Translations under genes and position numbers: made by a program | Notes under the pieces: model-generated | What the model was told of the DNA's origin: nothing | What the model saw: the letters and a program-made list of their open reading frames with translations, nothing else | Database searches by the model: none | DNA from: CAYNZP01 sp964401835 | GTDB taxonomy: Bacteria; Planctomycetota; Phycisphaerae; SM23-33 | Reading direction: 5' to 3' | Length of the DNA: 50,808 nucleotides | Assembly (NCBI GenBank): GCA_964401835.1 | Contig: CAYNZP010000016.1 | Span: 1 to 50,808 of the forward strand | Part shown: positions 50,772 to 50,808 of the stretch, in pieces | How positions within the stretch are numbered: the stretch's first letter is position 1 | Layout of the letters: each line of letters begins with the position of its first letter

Positions 50772-50808
50772 GTATCCTCCTCGCTCCTTGTCTGCGAACA
50801 AAAAATCA

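Noticed and set aside
50595..50801. 68-codon minus-strand frame before rseP
   Set aside because: It runs through the inverted-repeat element, and its arginine-rich translation resembles no known protein.

Overview
The window looks like a chromosomal piece of an anaerobic planctomycete, most likely in or near the Phycisphaerae/Sedimentisphaerales. The main pointers are two large surface-type proteins that begin with the short planctomycete N-terminal tag of the LEPR-XLL type (here FENLEERLLL and FENLEQRLLM), one of them nearly 5000 residues long. Others are an M50 protease/HlyD/SecA-like cluster, a rubredoxin, and a corrinoid-activator-like iron-sulfur ASKHA protein. The taxonomic call is an inference from gene content; no rRNA or tRNA gene is visible.

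Layout. 1-1661: repeat-rich, gene-poor edge with a two-gene hypothetical operon on the minus strand. 1662-6176: aspartate-family amino acid genes: lysC (+), a staphylococcal-nuclease-like gene (+), then on the minus strand hom followed by an archaeal-type phosphoglycerate-mutase homolog of the clade proposed to be a homoserine kinase. 6301-7239: a membrane-anchored beta-propeller-like protein of unknown role. 7419-29782: the most interesting region. It is one strand of tightly packed genes: periplasmic adaptor (HlyD/RND type), DUF3467 protein, GAF-HlyD fusion, PqqD-like/M50 protease/HlyD fusion and a shortened SecA paralog. They are followed, behind a separate promoter-like sequence, by a 14.8 kb gene for a giant beta-rich protein ending in a metzincin-type protease domain. 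29954-39337: envelope glycan genes (four glycosyltransferases, one glycan-flippase-like membrane protein and two methyltransferases among them, in two strand groups, plus a further ArnT-like transferase). 39382-42111: a second tagged protein, with PPC and RTX-like repeats and a C-terminal calpain-type cysteine protease. 42316-47385: GntR regulator, RACo-like ASKHA protein, and a histidine kinase fused to a CoA-disulfide-reductase/rhodanese. 47449-50554: SpoIIE-type phosphatase, rubredoxin (only 51 residues) and a large RseP-type site-2 protease. 50598-50771: a strongly structured, probably non-coding inverted-repeat element.

How it may work together (inference). Neither tagged protein has a classical hydrophobic Sec signal, yet both look extracellular. 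The gene block just upstream of the giant gene encodes a SecA-type motor, a membrane protease with a PqqD-like peptide-binding domain, and adaptor proteins. I propose this is a dedicated export or processing route for LEPR-tagged surface proteins, with the neighbouring glycosyltransferases possibly decorating the products. This is a hypothesis from gene order and domain content only.
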